From Paraphoma chrysanthemicola (Eukaryota; Ascomycota; Dothideomycetes; Pleosporales; Phaeosphaeriaceae), in NCBI GenBank assembly GCA_020744225.1, contig JAGMWG010000009.1:1364001-1428000 (forward strand): 64,000 nucleotides of DNA, in the 5' to 3' direction. Positions within the stretch are counted from its first letter, which is position 1. Every line of letters starts with the position of its first letter. Under the pieces are notes generated by a model, which saw nothing but the letters and a program-made list of their open reading frames with translations, did no database searches and had not been told where the DNA came from. Of the stretch, positions 33,214 through 44,790 are shown in pieces. The position numbers were made by a program, and so were the translations under genes.

Positions 33214-33464
33214 TGTAATTGCCGATGGGTGGATTTGCTTCTCGATGCCTTTAGTGAACTATTGCGATTGCAATCTAAGTGTGCTTCTGGGACTGCTATG
33301 TGAAGTAAGAGGCGTGATATATACTGCGATTTGACTCCCAAGACGGGCCATGTCACCATGTTACTGTGGACAGTGTGAAAAGATGTTGTGATTCAGTCAT
33401 GTCGATATCTGAGTGACTGATCGTGGCGCGTGCTTTATATGACTAAATTGTATCGTCCAAGCTC

Positions 33465-36400
33465 TTAATTTTCCAAGTCATAGAGAAAGCATCCACCAGA
33501 CCTGAAGTTGTACACAAAAGCTTTGCCACCTTCCCCGCTCCCTTTTGCTTCCTCAGTCTTCGTCTCGTGCCACTTTGCCCTGTATTTAAGCAAGAGATCG
33601 TGCAGCTCCTGCAAGTACTTCCTTTCCGCAATGGGCATCTTCTGTATCGCCTGCCGCCACGAGTCAGGGTCACTCAGCCTCGTTTCGCGAATGTGGCTCA
33701 TGACTTCCTCTTTTGTTTCGATCGCTGCAATGGGTGCGGTTCGGAAAGAAGCAAGCAGCCCTGACGAGCGATTCTGTGCTGCTTCGACGATGGACCATTT
33801 ATTCGACTTCTTCGAGCGATGCTGAGCGATGAGAACGTCCACGTTGGATTTCGAGGACGTTGTTGCTGTTGGACCTGTTGAGGGTGCCGCCCGGATGAGG
33901 CGCTGAGCAGCGCTGCCCTCACGTGCCTCTCGATCACGAAGCTCGTTGCGTAGGAAGTTGAGCAAGTCGCTGCTGCGCAGGTCGGTGTCTTCTTTCTTCG
34001 CAATGGACTTGACTTTGAGCTCAGGCTTGTCTGGCGCAAGGCCGTGTTTGATTACAATGACCCAACTATGTCTGTCATCCCTGTAGTGGCGGAGAATGTC
34101 TTCGATGGAATGAGCATCGACCGCTAACTCGGCCGTGTAGCCATGCGCAATGAGTTCAGAAACAAGCTTGACACCGGTGGAGCGTAGTACGTTTGAGTCG
34201 AAGCTCGCCACTAGACAGTCGCATCGTCGGGGCATCCACGAGATTGACGGCGTGTCTTCATCGGAATGTTTCTTCAGGAACGTTGATTTCTCTGGCTTCT
34301 TGAGATACCGTGTCATTGAGTTGACCAGCCTGTCCCATCCAATCTTGACGCCGACAGCGTGATGCCCAACACTAGTGTGGGTGTGACCGGGGCCTTTGGG
34401 TCGATACTCTTCAATCAGCTTGTCGTAGCGCCCACCTGCTGCGAGTACCTCCCGCTGCTTTGTGTCGAACAGGCATTGAAAGAGGATGCCGCCTTCATAG
34501 AACTTGTCGTTAAATGTGCTCAGAACACTGATATATATTTTTCGCTTGACATTCCAGAGCTTCATGTATTTGACCACGGAGCTCAAGTGCGCAAAGATTG
34601 CATGCGTGCGGTCAAGATACTTTGTACCTTCAAACATTCGTCGCAACTTCGCAAAGGCCTTCTCTGGCGTATCCCTCCAGTCGAAGCGGGCAAGGTCATC
34701 CAATGACGTCGACGATATTCCTACATCGGATGACCGGAGTTCGTTTCGAATGACTTGCCAGCTGTTCTTCAGGATATTCAATTTCTCCAGGACTGCTTTT
34801 ACAGCAGGACGCTGGGGCGGGCTTATTCTGCAGAAGTCCATGACCATCTCGAGGAGATCTGCATGGTTGAGATGAAAGCACATTTGTGTTGAGCTGAACG
34901 AAGGAAATTCGTCAATGATCTCGTCGACAACCTTCAAAACTTCCGCCTCCTTCAAGGCAAGGTCTAGTGTGTCGTAAGACAGTATGTCAAAGTCGGCCTC
35001 ACCACTACTCCTTGGTGCTCCTCCAGTGTAGTTGTCACGAAACACTTGACCAATGGTGAATGTCTTCTCCAGGAAGGGTGCGCCTCGACCAATGCTGCGT
35101 GCATACGGCAGTGTCAGATCGTAGGGCAACTGAACAAGAGTTCCCGATGGATCGAAAAGCTTGACAACGTTGTTGTTAGCGTAGTGATCGGACCATGGCA
35201 GCAGTAATTGGCGCTGGATCTCGACTGCGCCATGGCTTCGGAACACCATTCCCAGCCTATCCTTGACCAGATTTTGTAGCAGCACATCATTCGCTTTGAT
35301 CGTGTTTGTGGTGGCGCCCATATCCCAAGCATAATCACGCGCTTGCGTGTCTGGTTTCTGAGAGAAAAGCGCAGCCATCATCTTGGTGTAATGAGGCGAA
35401 TTGCGATCTGACAAAGCCTTCAGGGCTTCTTTGACGGCCTCGTCCTCGATTTGCACCGGTACTTTACCAGTGCGCAGCAGTTCGGCGCAGCTAGGCCGCT
35501 CAGATGGGCGGTGGCTGATGAGTGACTCAATAATGCTGCCCTGCAATGACTTCTCAGGTGCCTTGAAGTCATCCGGCAGCTCATGCTTCCTCTCACGCAA
35601 CACGCGGATCGTCTTATCTCGCTCCATCGCTGTCGCCAACGGGAAGCACATCTCGAAGAAAATGATGCCCATGGAGTACATGTCCACTTTGTCGTTGTAG
35701 CTGCCGGTCATGTTGGAGCTGAGTTCAGGCGCTACGTAGAGTGCGGTTCCCACGCTGCGAGTCATGTCGCCATCTTGAATGCCGGCTGAGACTTTCTTAT
35801 CAGGTCTCTGGTACTGTCCACTGGTCGCGAGCCCAAAATCGCCAATCTTTGGTATCTTCGCGACATCGATGAAAATGTTGTCTGGTTTTAGATCACGATG
35901 AATAATTCCGTGTCCGTGGATATGCGCGAGCCCTTCAAGCATCTGCCGGAAAAGTCGCCAGTACTCTTCAGGCTCGTCATATAAGCCCCGACGGATCAGA
36001 TCACGGAGCGTCTGCTTTTCGCAGAACTCCATCTGAATGTATAAGACGGATCGCACAGGACGGTGCGCGTGAGAGTTTGACATCGTACGCCTCTTGACTA
36101 GTGGCGAGCGAGCACCAACACTGGCCGTTCCGGTGTCATCCTCTGATGATCATTAGCGTTCAACTCAGAACATTTCAGAGTTTATCAAACTCACCAGAAT
36201 CTGAGCCGAACACAATAGCTCCATCGGCATCTTGGTCGGACTCGCCATCGGACCCAAATTCGATCTTCGGATAACCACTCGAGCTGATGAAGTCTAGACC
36301 TGCAGTGCTCTGACTATAGTCGAGGCCATTTGTGCCATCTTGTGACTGTGCCGAATTGCTACGGGAATCGTCGGAGTCGAACGTTGTGGAATCATCGTCA

Positions 36401-38434
36401 TCTGCCTCGGACATCCCAAGCACGTCTTCCTCTGGCCAAGCAGTGTAGTAGCGAACGACGCATGGGTGATTGAGTCGCGACAGTAGCATAACCTCGGACA
36501 GGACCTCGGTGAGCGCCGAAGCCGACTTCTGTTTGATCTTCTTGATGGCATATATGCGGCCGTCCACCTTGTTGCGCGCTTTCACGACCACCCCGTATCC
36601 TCCTTTACCTAGACGACCTTGCTCAACCCAATCGGTAGCATACCGAGAGTATGAGCCTCCAACGCCAGAAGAGGACTCGCGGCGAAGCTTGAAATGAGCT
36701 AGCGAAGTTGAGGAATGTCTAGACCGTATTGGCGTGGAAGGCCGCTCGTATACTGGCACATTGTCTCGCAAGAACTCACAAGGGATGAGATCAAAAGCCG
36801 AGGGCCTTTTCTTTGGGTCGGGTTTGAAAAACTTGCGCATCATCTCTTGCAACGGCTCCGAGCAACCCAAGGTATCTGAGAGATCTTTGGGCGAGTTGTA
36901 CTTTTGTGGCGCGTCGAGACCGAAAAGCATTTGGAGAAAGACGACGCCAAGATCCCAGACATCACTTTTGCGCGTGCGTCGAGTATCTTGAGCGAACTCT
37001 GCCGCAACCCAAAATGCTGACCTGGACGTTGCAGTTGGCTGCTCGCCTCTGCAAAGATTCTGCATGCGATGCAGACTATCCTGGAAGCTTGCGTCCGCCA
37101 GACTGATCGATACGCCTCCAGTAGCAGCCTTTCTGAACAGAATGTTGTGAGCGTGAATGCGCTTGTGAACAATGCCGTTCCGATGAAGGAAGTCAAGAGC
37201 CTCCAAGAGCTCAATCGTCCACGACCTGACTTTGTCGACGGATAGCTGTCCATCGTCTTCTAGCTTCTCGCCGATTGAGCTTTTGTTAGCATACTCCATC
37301 AAAATGTTAATTTCCCAACCAGAGGATGGGAGATGCTCGATTTTGAAGTCCATAACGGTCATCATTGCTGTGTGGCGGAGCCGCTTGATCTCTTCCATCT
37401 CCTCTTCGAACTCCATGATCGCCTTCTTCAATTGGGGACCGGCAGCCGCGTTGCCACCACCCACACGTGCGCGCTTCAGTACCAGAGTCACTCCCGTCGA
37501 ATTTCCCGTGGGCTTCACCAGTAGGTTCTCCGTGACTGGGCCTGTGTGAAACGGAATCAACCCTTCCACAACACTGCAGTCGACCACAGTGTCATCCTGC
37601 TGGATAGTAATCGTCCTGTCGAAGGATACAAAATTGGCCTTCCTCTCGGTGGGGAAGTACGAAGTCGGCACAACTCCCGATGTTCTGTTCTTGCGTTTGG
37701 CCATCATGTCTTTCCGACGCATTTCATCGCTGACCATTTGTTGAAGGATGCGCTCCTCTTCGGCTTTCTCCTCGTCTCGCTTCTTCTGCAGCTCTTCCTC
37801 GTGGGTCTTTGCAACTTCAGCTGCTGCCGCTTCCTGGACTGCACGTTCGGCCTCGAGATTCTCGAACGTGCCGTCGTTCTCACGCACTGCCACTTCGTCT
37901 TCGAGAACATCCTGGATTGCGGTTGCTATCTCATGGATCATCACTTCTCCAAGCAGCTCTTTTGGGCGCGTTTTGAGGACATCTTGGAGTTTTACCCAGG
38001 TTCTCTTTCTCAAGTTGGTGGCGTTCTCTAAGGTCAAATAAGGCAGAGACTTTGGGTATGTTGCAGTGAGCTTAGCACACAATGTGACAGAGATATCGTC
38101 GTTGGAGAACGATTTCAACTTGAGGCGCAAGACCCGATCTGTGGTTTTCTAAAGTCTTGTCAGACATGCTGTCAATGCTGAGTCAGTGCCAAGAACATAC
38201 GCTCCATGCACCTTTCGCCTCGGATTCCTCGTAGTCGTCCATAAAAATGGCCTTCAGGACTTCGCGTTCATCTTCTTGTGCCTTCTCGTAGGTCTCGGTG
38301 GGTTGTGAGACCATGGATGGGCGCATAGGCAGCGTTTCCTTGATTGGACTTGTCGCTGGCGAGCCGCCATTTGCATAGCCGGTGAGGACATTTTGCTGTT
38401 GCTTCTTGTTTTTGGGTGTTTTATGCGGTGCCAT
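33465..38434 (-). CDS. GCN2: eIF2alpha kinase Gcn2
   Basis: Senses uncharged tRNA and phosphorylates eIF2alpha, the trigger of general amino acid control (cpc-3 in Neurospora, cpcC in Aspergillus). Exons 38434-38201, 38148-36195, 36142-33465 give 1621 residues, close to yeast Gcn2 (1659). Order: RWD domain for Gcn1 binding (about 45-165); a charged helix; a pseudokinase (about 235-540, with IVHKRIHAHNILFRKA lacking the catalytic Asp); the true kinase from about 585 (GRLGKGGYGVV, AIKKIK), with a long acidic insert and then HRDLKPDN near 810 and DFGLA; a HisRS-like domain (about 1040-1420, WSDHYANNNVVKLFDPSG, GGRYDKLI); and a C-terminal ribosome-binding region. The HisRS motifs are degenerate, as expected for a regulator. 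Divergently transcribed from cut12 over about 535 bp. Confidence 0.95.
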
Positions 38435-38969
38435 TCTGGGCAGTCGTGTGGTTGGATGAAGGACCCGTCATGGAAATTTTTGACGGAGAGACGAGCAGCC
38501 GAAGCTGCTGCCCTTTACACTGCAGACATTTCATTCACTCGAGCGTTGAGGTGGAAGTGCATAGGATATGACGAGGCGCAAAGCCTTCATCGCCAGCACA
38601 TGCAGAAAGAGCGGTGGTGGGGGCAATGCTGGCAGGTGTGGACCCCGCGCTAGTGATCCCGGCAGGAGTTAGCGCCCGCGACGCGACTTCCCCATGTCTC
38701 GAGCTTTGGCACCGCAAAACACTTGCTATTGACGTCGTCCCTTCTACATCGGTTTCCGGTCAAGCCTTCGCCGTCGCATAGCCGTCCAGATGCTTCTATG
38801 AGCGGTGTATTACCTACTGCACATGTCCTTCCGCCGCTGATCGCGGTGTTTGCCTTCGTTCGAACGAGTAAACAAACCGCCAAACAAGCGACCACAGCAA
38901 ACATTCAAGCATCCGAGTGCATTGCACCCTACATGGAATGGTCTGAACGCGTAACATACGACTACCAAA
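38435..38969. promoter_or_regulatory. Bidirectional promoter region, Gcn2 / Cut12
   Basis: About 535 bp separates the two ATGs, which face away from each other, so both promoters must lie here. No frame in it looks coding. No specific factor site is called. Confidence 0.5.
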
Positions 38970-40914
38970 ATGTTTTCGTGGATCACGGGGCCTCGCATCA
39001 CGAATGCGATTGAAGACATGCAGCCGGGTACGTGGTCAGGTATCACAGCGTAAACTTGTATTGATTGATAGAATAGAGAACAACTACGAGTCCACATTCC
39101 TCGATGCTCCCGAAACGCCAGCCCACCAATTCGCCGTGAAGGCCTTCAAACAGGCAATATTCGGCACTCCTGCGCCAGAGGACGCGAACAACACATCAAA
39201 GAAGCTGGACAGAAAGGCAATATTGGACGCAGCGAATGCGAAAGCCGTTGAGCTTCCTGCGCCGGCCGAAGATGCGCCGCCCATATCGCCTTCAAAACAG
39301 CCAGGCGGCATCCTCATGACACCGGGCACCGCCGGCAAAGGGCGAAAGACTGTCTCTTTCGGTTCGCAGGTGGTAGATAACGAGGGTAAGCGTGGCAATG
39401 CTGGAAAGAGCGGTATACCCAATAACTGCCCTGGGAAGTTCCCCAGCCCGTGGACTCCAGGCACTCAGTTGAAACTGGAGCCGGGCAGCGACAAACGGCC
39501 GCGTACGAAGCTCACAGAGGCGTTGCTCGATGCACGAACCACTACGCAACCGAAGTCGGGGCAAAAGCCGAAGGCAAAGGACGACAGCGACATTACGATC
39601 GACCTCGGCGCGCCCAGATCCGAGTCGGGCAAGTACTGGAAGGAACAATACGAGAGCTATGCGGAACGTAGTGAGAAAGAAATGAAAAAGGTCATCGCGA
39701 AGCAACAACTGGCCAAGAAGTTTGCAATGAAGAAGGACGGAGAAGTCACAGAACTCGCCACAAAGCTCGAGCAGGAACGTAAGAAGTTCAGGCAACGAGA
39801 AAGGGAGCTGGAGCAGCAGAATACTGATATCCAGGAGCGATTGCAGAAGGCCATGACGGAGAACACGTCGGCGACCATTGAAATTGCTGCGTTGAAGTCC
39901 CGCATCGCTGTGCTGGAACGTTCGCTGGGCCCAACTTCGTCCGAGGCATTGGAGAGCAGGCCATCCTTCGACATATACGAGGATGCCAGTAAAGACGGCC
40001 TGACAGGCTCGACTAAGCGAGCTGCGGCAATTGCAGACGCCTGTGGAGCATCGTTCAGCATGGCATCGTCTGGTAAGGAAAATCATTCACCCAGCCATCG
40101 ACGACAACGACGCCAGACTTTGACGGATGTCTCTACTCGTCCGAACCCATCGTTAAGGTTGGGAATCGCTCAAGACGAGGCTTCCATCATACTAGGCAAG
40201 TCACCACGACGACCAATCCAGACCACTGAGAAGCCTCTCGAATCGCTCTTAGCATCTTCACTACCGGAGCGGTCATCGCGATCTCCGACACGGAAGACAG
40301 AGCCGGCGAATGGAAATCGTCAGCCTCAGTCACCCGCCGCAGCTGCACCTTCTAGTCCGCTGCCCATGCCATCGCCGGGTATCGATCCTTGGATACAACT
40401 AAACGACGAAAGCTCGATTCCCCAGTTCGACAAGATGGCTATGCCACAGTACTCAGGAGAGCCCTTCTCAAGACCCGAATGGAACCCACCGCCGAGGCAA
40501 GGTCGTGCGCCGAAGTCTGGCTCCGCTGCGAAACACACGACGGGCCTCAAGTCAGATCGAACAATGGCGAAGCACGCTGCTCCCGCTCAACAACCTGAGG
40601 CAATGCATCATTCTATGGTAAACGACAGACCTAATCGCCACATTCTGACCAGACCCCATGCAACTTCAGGCACGGAGCAGCAACACATAGTAAAGTCGAG
40701 CTCGACAAAGCCGGATGTGATACCAGAAATCAAGACGTCACTGCCTTCTCCCACAGATCCGAAGTTTGACTTATCGAAGTTGACTGCACACCATGCGGAA
40801 GGTTCCACGCAAATCAAGAAGGATCGAGCTGAGATAGTCCCCGTGGACCGCAAAGAAGAGGCAAGAAAACGTCTGGAAGCGCGGAAGAAGCTGAGGAAGA
40901 ATGCACCAGCCTGA
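38970..40914 (+). CDS. cut12: Spindle pole body-associated protein, Cut12 domain
   Basis: Structural and regulatory component of the spindle pole body, needed for bipolar spindle formation in fission yeast. Exon 1 is 38970-39027 (MFSWITGPRITNAIEDMQP) and exon 2 is 39077-40914, about 631 residues, joined by a 49-nt GTACGT...ATAG intron. The N-terminal WITGPR start, PETPAHQFAVKAFKQAIFGTP, and KQPGGILMTPGTAGKGRKTVSFG are the signature of the Cut12 domain (PF11500). A predicted coiled coil runs at about residues 195-310 (EKEMKKVIAKQQLAKKF and following heptads). The rest is Ser/Pro-rich and disordered. The basic C-terminus (EEARKRLEARKKLRKNAPA) is a candidate NLS. Exon 1 is assigned from the conserved start; an alternative acceptor 5 nt upstream would break the frame. 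Confidence 0.82.
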
Positions 40915-41215
40915 GCGGCGACGACCAATAGGAGTGAGGAAGGGACTCGCTTTGAATTTTTCTGCGGTACATACTATCGTCAGGCGTCCAAGAGGAGCAC
41001 ACCGTGCTCCCTTAAGGGCTAAGGGTATATGCATTGTTATTGGAGTATACAGTGATACCTCTGCTTTCTGTGTTTGAGTTGTCAATATCAATGATATCAA
41101 ATTCACTTCCTGTGTTCGAACAGTCTCTCGTCGTCTAAAGGGTATCATGTGACGGTAATAAAAAAACGCCAGCAAATGCAACACCCGCTATGCCTCCCTC
41201 TCATCTTGCTCATCC

Positions 41216-42187
41216 TCATCTCTGCCCCGCAGCAATCTCCTCCAGCGCCTTCACAACCCCTATCGCACTCCCCTCTAGCTTGTCCCTCTCCGTCCCCGTC
41301 GCCTTCCTCAACACATACTTCGCCACAACATCCGGCTCCCGACTATCAGGTCTCCCTATCCCCACGCCGACTCTCCACCACTTGACCCCACCCAAACTCG
41401 CCTGACAGCTCTTCAACCCATTATGCCCCTTCGCACTCGCGCCCCCATCTTTAATCGTAACCTTCCCCAACGCAGATTCCAACTCGTCGTGTACAACAAC
41501 TAATCGTCCTTCCATCGCACTATCCCCATACTGCGCTTTTATCCCGCGTAACCACTCCGCATACGCGCGTCCCACACCGCGCCCACTCACATTCATCATG
41601 CTCGTGCTCTGCCACATTGTCCAGTCTTCGTCCATGCCTACGGGTGCACCTTCCACGCGCCGGAAGCCCTGGAGCAGGCCGAACGACATGTGCATTGTAT
41701 CTGGCCGTGCGACGAGGCCGGATAGACCTTTTTGGAAGGGCTTGTATGCTTTGCGCGAGGCGATGTAGCTTGTCACCATGTGGCCCGCGGAGTGGAGTGT
41801 GTTGGCGTACGTGCTTCCCGGGTTGCCGAGGGAGCATATTAAGAGGGGGTACGCGGTTTGTACGGCATTTTTGGCGGCGGGCATGGAGCGCGGGAGAGAT
41901 GTGGTGTGATTTTTGGATTTTGGCGGGTTATTTGGCGGTTTGCGATGAGGCGTGTCGGAGTCGGTGTCTGAAGGGATTGGGGTGGAGAGGGCGGAGTCGT
42001 GGCGGGTATGTTTTTGTTTGCGCTTTTCTTTGCGACTGAGCGGTATTATAGCGATGATTGTGGAGTTGCAGGTGGTATGATCGTCTGATTGTGGTGGTGA
42101 GGATTGTGGAATTTCGCGATCGGCGACAGGGATCTGCGAGATTGGCGTAGGGCTGGCCACGTGCGCACGTGTTGGCGCGTCCGACAT
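41216..42187 (-). CDS. PTH1: Peptidyl-tRNA hydrolase, Pth1 type
   Basis: Frees tRNA from peptidyl-tRNAs that drop off the ribosome; the bacterial-type enzyme in fungi is usually mitochondrial. 323 residues from ATG at 42187 (MSDAPTRAHV). The frame stays open to an ATG at 42439, and an internal Met (MPAAKNAVQ) could also start a shorter form. Catalytic motifs are LGNPGSTYANTLHSAGH (His), WQSTSMMNVSG (Asn), and VVVHDELESALGKVTIKDGGASAKGHNGLKS (Asp and the GHNG loop). The N-terminal 110 residues are Lys/Arg/Ser/Thr-rich and could act as a targeting sequence. Head-to-head with RAD14 across about 540 bp. A convergent neighbour, cut12, ends 300 bp away. Confidence 0.92.
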   Translation of the reverse strand: MSDAPTRAHVASPTPISQIPVADREIPQSSPPQSDDHTTCNSTIIAIIPLSRKEKRKQKHTRHDSALSTPIPSDTDSDTPHRKPPNNPPKSKNHTTSLPRSMPAAKNAVQTAYPLLICSLGNPGSTYANTLHSAGHMVTSYIASRKAYKPFQKGLSGLVARPDTMHMSFGLLQGFRRVEGAPVGMDEDWTMWQSTSMMNVSGRGVGRAYAEWLRGIKAQYGDSAMEGRLVVVHDELESALGKVTIKDGGASAKGHNGLKSCQASLGGVKWWRVGVGIGRPDSREPDVVAKYVLRKATGTERDKLEGSAIGVVKALEEIAAGQR

Positions 42188-42724
42188 TGCGCAAATCGAC
42201 AGATGGAAACAGTGTGCTGGACAGGTTTGTGGGTACAAAGGCGACATCAGATATCTATAAGGCAATGAGGCTTGTTCACGCACTAGCCCTGTCACATGTC
42301 CCAGAGTTGAGAAATTGGGACATGGTGAAGGCACCGCCACAGCCACATATGGAAGAGTCATAAGTGGATTTGTAAGGGCGGTGCGTATGCTGTGCCGACT
42401 GTAAGCCGCCCTTTCCTCTGGGTCTTGCATGGTAGCCACTTGCTTAGAGTATTGCGGCTACATCGATTTAGACAAGTTCGCCGATGCTGAAATTTTGTCT
42501 CGAGCGAAGCAACACGGCGGAAATCGACAAAGCTCTTGGCGCGAGTCGTGCGTCATCGTCATCGCGCAGGAACAAGGGTCCAGCCGCGATTCACTTCCGC
42601 TAAACTGCCGCTTCGCCACCAACGCGTTCCTGGTGAGCTTCACAGGCTAGCACACTTGACGAGCTATCTTACCCTTCACGCTCGCGAGAAGCACACTTAT
42701 CATAACAACGAGCCAGATTCCACA
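42188..42724. promoter_or_regulatory. Bidirectional promoter region, Pth1 / Rad14
   Basis: About 540 bp between divergent start codons. If the longer Pth1 start at 42439 were used, the gap would shrink to 285 bp. No binding motif is called. Confidence 0.45.
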
Positions 42725-43960
42725 ATGGCGGAGAGACAGCGAACACCGCCACGAGCGACCCGGTCGGCGGGTCAGCTCCCACCAAACCCTCCCACACCGG
42801 AGCAGATCAGAAAGATGGAGATAGCGCGGCTGAAAGCGAAGGCTGCCGCACAGCAAAATCAACCCAGACCGTCTCCAGCACCTGTTGCCGGCGAAAAGCG
42901 TGCATACGCCTCAATCTCCGCATCGAATGCGCCCACACAATTACGGAACGCAGCCGCAGCGTCTCCACAGAAGCGCGATCAGAATGGCATGGTACAACCA
43001 CCATCGAACGACTACATACAACCCGCAAAGAAGTATGCGCGGTCAGAGTTCATCGACTATGACTTCAGCAAGATGACGGACACAAAGGGTGGTTTCCTGA
43101 GCACAATAGACGATCCGCATAATAAGGCCATGTGGAAAGGCATGCCGAAGGAAGAAGAGAAACCTGCAGGCATGACAATAGTGGAGTGGGAACGTGAGCG
43201 AGTGCGGCGGAAGCTGCGTGCGAATCGCGCCGGACCGTACGAGCCCGGTATATCCATCTTGGACACCGTGAATGGCAAAGAAGAAGAGGACGAAGAAGCC
43301 GCGCTGCTCGAGGCGGCCGAGAATGCTGAAGTCGAGAACGGTACATTTAAGGACAAATACGGTGACGGCAAGCGCGACGTCAAAGGCAAATGCCGGGAAT
43401 GCAACAGTCTGGAAATCGACTGGAAATGGCAAGACATATTTGGCATAAGTATCTGCAACGTCTGCAAAGAGAAACTTCCAGATAAATACTCCCTCCTCAC
43501 CAAAACCGAAGCCCGCGATGACTACCTCCTCACCGACCCCGAACTCAAAGACGAAGACCTCCTACCCCATCTCGAGCGCCCGAATCCACACAAACAATCC
43601 TTCCACGCCATGCAGCTGTTCCTGCGATTACAAGTCGAAGCATACGCATTCAGTCCCGCGAAATGGGGCTCACCCGAGGCACTGGACGAGGAGTACGAGA
43701 AGCGTCGCGAGGTCTCGAAAGCGCGGAAGGAAAAGAAGTTCAAGAACAAACTTGAAGACCTCAAGAAGCGCACGAGAGTAGAAGCGTATAAACGGGCAAA
43801 GCTGAACGGTGGGGGAGATGTACAATTTGGGCAGAAAATCAAGGGGCGGTATGATAAGCATGAGCATGAGTGGGGGAGGAGTGTATTGGATCCGGAGACG
43901 GGGATGACGAGGAAGAGGTGCGATGAGTGCGGGATGGAGGTTGAGGAGTTGGAGTTCTGA
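42725..43960 (+). CDS. RAD14: DNA damage-binding repair protein Rad14/XPA
   Basis: Verifies damaged DNA and assembles the nucleotide excision repair complex in the nucleus. An intronless 411-residue frame, start MAERQRTPPRATRS. The zinc finger has the exact XPA spacing C-x2-C-x17-C-x2-C, at residues 223, 226, 244 and 247 (CREC and CNVC). It is followed by the family's LPDKYSLLTKTEARDDYLLTDPELKD and the helix LFLRLQVEAYAFSPAKWGSPEALDEEYEKR. A basic helix (EKKFKNKLEDLKKRTRVEAYKRAK) and the C-terminal HEHEWGRSVLDPETGMTRKRCDECGMEVEELEF complete the match. The N-terminal 180 residues are disordered, with an acidic stretch near residue 190, as in other fungal homologues. Confidence 0.96.
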   Translation: MAERQRTPPRATRSAGQLPPNPPTPEQIRKMEIARLKAKAAAQQNQPRPSPAPVAGEKRAYASISASNAPTQLRNAAAASPQKRDQNGMVQPPSNDYIQPAKKYARSEFIDYDFSKMTDTKGGFLSTIDDPHNKAMWKGMPKEEEKPAGMTIVEWERERVRRKLRANRAGPYEPGISILDTVNGKEEEDEEAALLEAAENAEVENGTFKDKYGDGKRDVKGKCRECNSLEIDWKWQDIFGISICNVCKEKLPDKYSLLTKTEARDDYLLTDPELKDEDLLPHLERPNPHKQSFHAMQLFLRLQVEAYAFSPAKWGSPEALDEEYEKRREVSKARKEKKFKNKLEDLKKRTRVEAYKRAKLNGGGDVQFGQKIKGRYDKHEHEWGRSVLDPETGMTRKRCDECGMEVEELEF

Positions 43961-44298
43961 GGACATGAGTTAGGCATCGCCAACGAGTTGTACGAATCGG
44001 CCGTGCGGATGCGAGGGAAGATATGATACCCAGGTCAATTGACACAGATAACATTGAGGCAGAGTGCCACTCCTTTTGTGAAACCCTAACACGATCCGAT
44101 AGATGGTTAACTGCGCAAAGCACGGCAAATGAATCGGCACTAACAAAGTGTAATTTGCTTGCACAAGCATTGCACGGCATGGTGGACCTCTTCTACGCAA
44201 TTAGGTGGCTCTACATACTGTATCTATAGAACCTCCTATGTCGTCCTATCTACCAAGACGCCATGGTCCACCAATCCCATCAACGATCAATTCGCGAA
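43961..44298. other. Intergenic between convergent genes
   Basis: About 340 bp; 3' flanks of RAD14 and of the tentative Cys-rich gene. Nothing recognised. Confidence 0.4.
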
Positions 44299-44790
44299 TC
44301 ATTCGCGGCGTTCCTCGCGCATGTCCTTCTGTCCACATCCACATTCAATGTAGGTCTTGCGTCTAGGTTCAGAGTATTTCAGTACGAGGCCTTCAGAAAC
44401 GTCGACCTTCTTAAGGACCTCGACCGAATATGTCTTCTCAGAGCAACGGCGGCAGAATCCAATCTGCGTCCTCCTAAGAAGCGGATCTCGATCTCGATCT
44501 GGATCAACCTTAAACAAAACCATAGCTGGCACTGTCCCACGGCTGACGGTGAGTATGTTTCCACTCAAGTCCACGCCAATACGCCAAACGCCCAACACCT
44601 GTGTCCTCTGAAAGCCAGCACATCAGCCCCACCACCCCCCATATCCACACACCGACCATCTTACCTGACCACTCGTCTTATTCTCTAACTATCAACCTCC
44701 TCTCTACCCAGCGACAGCCAAACAATTCCCCAACACCGTCTCAGCACAAGTTACCTCGAATACTTTATCCAAGGTTAAACTGGTATTCAT
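44299..44790 (-). CDS. Tentative small Cys-rich protein, unknown
   Basis: The 3' part is an open frame whose composition looks like real protein: VLGVWRIGVDLSGNILTVSR, then MVLFKVDPDRDRDPLL, then a C-x2-C (GFCRRCSEK) and C-x-C (IECGCGQ) pair that could bind zinc. It has no in-frame ATG, so upstream exons are needed. A good 57-nt intron (CAG/GTAAGA at 44664, TTTCAG acceptor, exon restart at 44607) precedes it. My best model is exons 44790-44755 (MNTSLTLDKVFE), 44688-44665 and 44607-44299, giving 122 residues; the middle 24-nt exon is weak. No family recognised. A cluster of ACGCGT boxes lies 100-130 bp upstream of the proposed start. Confidence 0.35.

Noticed and set aside
39292..40086. 264-residue minus-strand frame
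   Set aside because: Shadow of the cut12 coding strand; Leu/Arg-rich composition typical of antisense frames.
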